From assembly GCA_028023455.1 (NCBI GenBank), contig JAQFVV010012531.1:1242001-1306000 (forward strand): a DNA stretch of 64,000 nucleotides, in the 5' to 3' direction. The notes under the pieces are model-generated. The model was not told the DNA's origin. It saw nothing but the letters and a program-made list of their open reading frames with translations, and did not search any database. A program made the position numbers and the translations under genes. Below, piece after piece: positions 58,711 through 64,000 of this stretch (position 1 is its first letter; every line of letters starts with the position of its first letter). Source of the DNA: Epiperipatus broadwayi (taxonomy: Eukaryota; Onychophora; Udeonychophora; Euonychophora; Peripatidae).

Positions 58711-59250
58711 TATTACTAGATATTTCTATTTTAAGTTAAAATGTATACGCCTTATGTATATATTATATTAATATATGTATATAATAATATACATGTATAA
58801 TATAATCATTAAGTGACTAAAAATATGAAAATATCTTTTTAAGTGAAAAGTGTTTGTCATTTTTGTTTTTGAATGAAGTTTTTAAATTTTTTTTAAAAAT
58901 ATTTACCAAAACTATATTGTAAATGAACTTCACTTAATATATATGATGTTACTTTAAACTAATTTGACACGTAATTTATATTTATTACTAGATATTTCTG
59001 TTTAAGTTAATATGTGTACTCCTTATGTATATGTCACATTTAGTATATGTACATAATTATGTATGTGTATAATAAAGCACTAATTATCTTAAAATATGAA
59101 AACATTCTTTTATTGAAAAGGGTTTGACTTTTTTTTTTTGAAAAAAAAATTTTTTATGTGTTTAATAAAACCATATTATAATAATAACATGAAAGCTAAA
59201 ACCTTCAACGGATATGCTTTAAACATGCTTATGTGACAGCCAATAAGATG
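58711..59250 (+). repeat. Direct repeat, period 271 bp
   Basis: TATTACTAGATATTTCT starts copies at 58711 and 58982. Also shared are CCTTATGTATAT and AAAATATGAAAA, followed by TTGAAAAG or GTGAAAAG, then a T-rich segment and ACYATATT. Divergence is moderate. The second copy runs into the foldback at 59175. Confidence 0.75.
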
Positions 59251-59537
59251 TAATAATGACATCACATGGATGTCTCAGTTCTCAAACACAAGTCAGAACT
59301 ATAAGAAAAAGATGGGATCTATCTTCTTCTCAGTTCAAAATGCTTGAGTTTGGCTTATTTATATATAAATTGAGGCATAGAAGAAGATGGGTCCCATCTT
59401 TTTCTTATAATTCTGACTTGTGTTGAGAATTGAGAGGTCCATGTGATGTCATTATTACATCTGATTGGCTGTCACATAAGCATGTTTAAAGCATATCTGT
59501 TGAAGATTTTAGCTTTCACGTTATTACAATGTTATCT
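59175..59537. repeat. Long foldback (arms about 157 bp, spacer 48 bp)
   Basis: The left arm 59175-59330 and right arm 59379-59537 are inverted copies with few mismatches. Examples are GACAGCCAATAAGATGTAAT against ATTACATCTGATTGGCTGTC, and ACACAAGTCAGAACTATAAG against CTTATAATTCTGACTTGTGT. The spacer is about 48 bp. An RNA crossing it would form a long hairpin. No coding capacity and no clear terminal motif, so the class (foldback, MITE-like) is open. Confidence 0.88.
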
Positions 59538-59639
59538 GTTTGCGCTTAATAAATTTGATATATTTACATTTATTAATATCATTTCATTAGATTTAAAACC
59601 ATATTGTAAATTAACATTACTTTATTCTAATTTAAATGA

Positions 59640-60165
59640 AGCTTACAATTGATACCAAAAAAACCACATGCATTATTTAAAACATAGCAAAGTTATAAAA
59701 ACACTTTTTAAAATATGATATCAAAATATTTAAAATTTTACCATTAAGTTTTTCATATGTAGGAAACTAGATCATCTACCTAAAATATTATAGTATCTTA
59801 TCACTTTGGTAATGATTTTTAAAAAATGTACAAAATTCAAACAAGTAATATTGAATTTAAATCTATTGAATCTCAATTTAAAATGTTATTATAACTTTAA
59901 ATTAAAACCAAACAAAAAAACTCTATACCACCTTCTTGATATCCTTACTTAAAACATATTAAAGTTCTAAAAATGAATTGTAAATTTAATACCAAAACAA
60001 TCAAAATGTCCCTGCCCACTGGTCCAGACCTAAGAAACTAGGTCACATATCTAAAATATTATAGTCCCATATTGCTTTGCCTGGTATTTCTTTATTATGT
60101 ACCAAATCTGAAACAATTTTATTGAATTTAAACCTGTTAAACCTTGATTTTAAAATTTTATTCTA
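59640..60165 (+). repeat. Direct repeat, period about 272 bp
   Basis: AGGAAACTAGATCATCTACC at 59762 returns as AGAAACTAGGTCACATATC at about 60033. CTAAAATATTATAG and ATTGAATTTAAAYCT are shared in phase. The same period as in 58711-58982 may mean one original array cut by the foldback. Confidence 0.65.
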
Positions 60166-60169
60166 TGTT

Positions 60170-62735
60170 AAATAATAAAAGTGGTTATAAAAGTTTACAA
60201 ACCAACAAACAGATATTGTAACTTAAATAAAAGCATTTACTAAGACAAATATCTCAAAAATACATTTTTGACTGAACCAGTAATTTTCAGTGATATCAAA
60301 TTTCAAACATTCTATCATATCTTGATAATTAGTGTTCCATTTTTATCCATATTAAATTGCTACAATTCAGTTTTTAAGAACTACATTTCTGGCTTACATT
60401 CATTTGATGATATCATCACTGGATAAAAACTTTATGATTATTGCTAATTATTTATTAGACTAAAATTTATTGTGCCACTTTTAATCCAGATATAAACTTT
60501 AAACTTAAAGATACATATATCTATTTATATTTAACCATAAAGGCAATAATGCAATTGAAAAATAATATAGTCTTCACTACTCATCATATTCTTACATTTG
60601 TAAAGCCCATAGTTTGACTTTTCAATAATAGTTTTAAAATATTGTAAATAAAATTTATAAACTTTTCCCACCAATTCAAGATTTCATTGATTTTAAAATA
60701 TATAAAACTTAATTGAAGAAAATGTTTATTAATCAGAAAAATTGATTAATCTTGAATTAATAATGGTTAAAATAATATATATATATATATTACACTGATG
60801 GATGGTTGCAATACATGGAGTTTCCAACAGTGTGATGGGAGGCATTGATAAAAAATTTGAAAATATCTCTATAGTGCAATTATTTTTCCATCTGCAGAAA
60901 GTTAAAAGTAAATAAAACCCAGTGTCTATCATATGATAGAGTCATGTGATAAAAAAATATTAACACAGGCATGGACATCCAGGTGTCTAATGCTTCCAAC
61001 TCATTGAGAAATGAAAGTATTTCACAAAATGTATACATAGTGAGATAGATTTGGTACTGGTGAATGATTATGATATGGTAGAGTTTAAGATAAGAAGGAG
61101 CTGATAAAATTTAAAAATTATTATATATATTCTTATATAAGCACAAATGAAACTAATTTATCTTTATTAGTAAATTATATTCATAAAATCTTCTGCTTCC
61201 CAATAAATCTAGTTCAAGATTATAAAAAAAATTGATATATCACAGAATATATAATTTTCAGAAAATATTTTTAAAAATAAGCTAAAAATACAGATTCAAA
61301 CATAGTTTTATGTTTTTAAATACAAGATGTAAAAATTTAAAAAAATCAAAAAATCATACATGTACACAAATAAAAAATGTTCAAATCACCTTGCCAAATG
61401 TTATGTTTTTTCAGTAAAGCCCTTTATGAATAAATATAAAAATCATAAAGTTTGGAAGGTGATTTGACAATTTTGTATTTGAATTTTCAGCTAGGATATG
61501 CATTGGGATATGTATATAAATGTACAATATACTCACAATACAAACAATAAATGAATTAAGTACTTATTGAGAATGTCTTATTCATGCTATACCTTGCTTA
61601 ATATACAGTATATAAAAATCCAGCCACTTATTCAAATGTAATGGCATAAGATAATGACTATCCAATAATTGAAGATATATTGCTCAGATCAGGTGGCAAT
61701 CACCTGAAATGACAGGTAGAATGTTAATTCAGAAATCTTTACCTCTTAAATCTATAACACTACCATTACCGGAGGATAATTATTAAATATATGCTCACAA
61801 AACATATTTGCACATAAGTTACAGCTTATGAGTCATTCCATCTTTAAAATAAAATTATTTTGTATGGTCATAGGATTTTATTGGCTACTATTTGAGGAGT
61901 TGATGGAAAGATCAAATATTGTGTTGTTCAGTAAGTTCTTTTCATTAAAACAGATTTAACAAATGAACCCAAAAAAGTATTTGATCATTACTAATGGCAG
62001 TTTGCACTGCTTATGCCATCCTTTAAAATTATTGACCAATTAAAAACCTCGAAATTGTAAGTCTCTTGAATCCATCCTTTGCAATCATTATGTCCACCTA
62101 TTGCTTTGCTTACCTTGCTAACAATGTTACTTCCAACTCAGACCAGCAAATGGATATTCAAATTCTTCTTAACTAGAAAGTAAAGGTCACGGGTCTGCGT
62201 GGTCAGATGAATAAATGTTTATGGCTGACTGTAAAAAATAAAATTATTAATAATAACAATTCACTACTAATGGGAAAGTATCAAAATTCCTATCAATGCC
62301 AAATATTTATTTATCTTTATTTTGCCTCATACTTAGAGAGATATCTAGCAAGCTTTAATGATTTAAAACACTTAAAACAAAATACTTTAAAATTCCACTT
62401 TGCATGTCCTAAAAATACAAGTTAAATGAATAAAAAAAGAACTAAAGAAGGGTGGGAATAAAGCAAAATTATACAAAGCAGATTAAATAATAATCATTAA
62501 AAATAAATATGAATATATAGCTCTAAAGAGAAAAGGCATAGGAAAAAAGTAAATAAATAAAGAAAAAGAATAGAAATAAGAAAGTGATAATAAAAATACA
62601 GCAAAAAAAAATCCCTATCAAATAACTTCAAAACTTTTTTTTTTTTGCTATTTTATTCTGACAATAAATTCTGAAAACATCTTTAACCATTCGTCTGAAT
62701 TGTTAAAATTTTCTTTTTTCTCTATTCTATGCCTC
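60170..62735. other. AT-rich intergenic DNA with one short palindrome
   Basis: No gene was recognised. CAAATCACCTTGCCAAA at 61384 and TTTGGAAGGTGATTTG ending at 61468 form an imperfect inverted repeat. Frames at 60729-60932 and 62207-62425 have no family features. Confidence 0.4.
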
Positions 62736-62739
62736 CAAT

Positions 62740-63020
62740 TTAACCGTCAATCACAAGCAAAACTCGCAAGTTTATTCCGTCTCTCATAAACAAAACATCG
62801 GTTTCAAAATGCAAAGTTCAAGCGAGAATACATTCAATTTTTGTCTTTTTTTCCATTTCAGTCGTTCCTTGAGACACTTGGGATTACTACTTTTCTAATT
62901 AGAATGAAGCGTTTTACGTCTTGAGCGGATGTCAAATCTACCAATCATTCTGTCAGAACATTAACTCCCTAACGCAGACCGGACTCCGTCGGAGTTAATA
63001 ACTTCGTGCAGTTTTACAAA
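62740..63020. promoter_or_regulatory. CpG-richer island, possible regulatory or exon edge
   Basis: Within about 280 bp there are many CpG dinucleotides (for example AACCGTC, CTCGCAAG, TTCCGTC, GAAGCGTTTTACGTC, GAGCGG, AACGCAGACCGGACTCCGTC). Elsewhere they are rare. TTTTTTTCCATTTCAG at about 62848-62863 would make a good splice acceptor, but no reading frame after it is recognisable. TTAACTCC/GGAGTTAA forms a hairpin around 62960-63000. It may mark the edge of a gene outside the window. Confidence 0.35.
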
Positions 63021-64000
63021 TAAAATAAATAAAACACATGATTACTTATACAGAAAATCATATACCTACCGTATATACATAAGATACATATCTGGTGCAA
63101 ATAAAAAAATACCGTATATATATGCAGCTACAGAAAGAAGTTTGCTGTTAACAGAAAGACTATTATTTGATTTCCCAGGACAAATTTTTAATGTCCTTTC
63201 CATACATTCTCTCGTTGTAGCTGTTATTACTATGAGATTTTCATGATAGACAAACATTAATGTGGTGCTCACCAACAAAGATCAGCCATCATGGTGAATT
63301 TATTGACTTTTAGATTAAGAATAAAAAATACAAAGGTCTATCTTCTCAATTGCCATATAGTTCTTAACTAAAATATAGAACAGATGTGTATATGCATCGT
63401 AACAAACAAAACAAAATTATGGTCTGTATTTCCAAAAGGCTGTAAAGTCATCAATCAAGACAGCAATTGGAGGCTGAAGTAAAGAGTGCTAAGACACTCA
63501 AGATTCTCTTGATTGTTGAATCGGGCTGCCATTTAATGATAACCTTTTATTTAGCTATCTACAACTTAGGATCACTTTCAAGTTAAAAATTATTATATGA
63601 ATTGGAAAAATAATTGTCTAATATTAAAAAGCATATTGTCAGCTTTTGTGAAATTAGGGAGGGATGAGGAGGGAATTAATTTGAAATGTGAGTGTGTATA
63701 CTTTACTATAAAAAGCACAAATATTAAAAATATAAGTGAGCAGTATTTATTATAATTAAAAATTGAAAGAATGACATTGTGGAGATTGACTACATATCTA
63801 ATAGAGTGATAAGATTAGTTATTCAATTGAATGGATAATACAAAATGCAGATAAACTGGTTTATGCCCTAACAAATTCTCTTTGAATGAAGAAATAGAGG
63901 ATTTTTATAGAAAGACACAAAATAATTTTGATCACATTTTAAAATGGTTATAGTTAGACTTGAATGCTAAAATTGGAAAATGATTGAAAGATGAAAAAGC
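63021..64000. other. AT-rich intergenic DNA
   Basis: No gene was recognised. The minus-strand frame 63066-63278 has no features I can name. Confidence 0.4.

Overview
The window is AT-rich, repeat-dominated eukaryotic DNA, most likely from an animal. The evidence is the mix of elements: non-LTR retrotransposon remnants, Penelope-like retroelement pieces with a GIY-YIG endonuclease, tRNA-derived SINEs flanked by target-site duplications, terminal-inverted-repeat transposon remnants, foldback elements and a GATA microsatellite. I see no operons, ribosome-binding sites or CRISPR arrays, and no convincing intact host gene. Almost all short open frames are chance or lie inside repeats. The species cannot be named from the sequence.

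The most interesting content is several families of short tandem or head-to-head repeats (units about 300-440 bp) that carry hammerhead-ribozyme-like cores. Family H1 (12.5-13.7 kb, 17.0 kb, 31.9-32.2 kb, 33.6-34.6 kb) has two copies, both on the minus strand, with CUGAUGA, a closed stem II and GAAA in the right order, a plausible stem III with cleavage site, and a stem I that shows one compensatory base-pair change. A tRNA-like B box lies about 85 bp downstream. This resembles the SINE-like hammerhead satellite of schistosomes and animal retrozymes. Family H2 (array at 7.5-9.0 kb; single copies at 6.6, 14.8, 16.7, 20.2, 29.5, 29.8 and 31.4 kb) and the related array H3 (46.7-48.9 kb) carry a more decayed motif, CUGAYGA / GGC-CACAA-GCC / GAAAC. 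A foldback at 13.84-14.02 kb has a third version at its centre. Whether any of them still cleaves is unknown.

Layout: 0-5 kb, tandem duplication and an old LINE 3' piece; 5.1 kb, SINE; 6.5-9 kb, H2/H3-type repeats; 10.9 kb, second SINE; 11.2 kb, hAT-like remnant; 12.5-13.7 kb, H1-derived tandem array with the GATA expansion; 13.8-17.1 kb, foldbacks and H2/H1 fragments; 20.9-22.2 kb, tandem array of about 350-400 bp units; 24.2-24.7 kb, Penelope-like endonuclease piece; 24.9-26.05 kb, decayed LINE reverse transcriptase on the minus strand; 27 kb, tandem duplication; 30.3-30.9 kb, LINE 3' tails; 32.4 kb, possible TATA promoter; 33.6-34.6 kb, inverted H1 units split by a SINE; 39.4-40.4 kb, Tigger/pogo-like element; 41.3-43.9 kb, two decayed LINE copies; 45-46 kb, hairpins; 46.7-48.9 kb, H3 array; 54.0-56.8 kb, Penelope-like element beside an inverted partial copy; 57.3-58.6 kb, best-preserved LINE copy; 58.7-60.2 kb, direct repeats around a 360 bp foldback. 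The last 4 kb hold only a small CpG-richer island.

Functionally, the autonomous elements (Penelope-like RT plus GIY-YIG, LINE RTs) are all broken here. They represent the kinds of machinery that could once have mobilised the short hammerhead repeats and SINEs. That link is inference.
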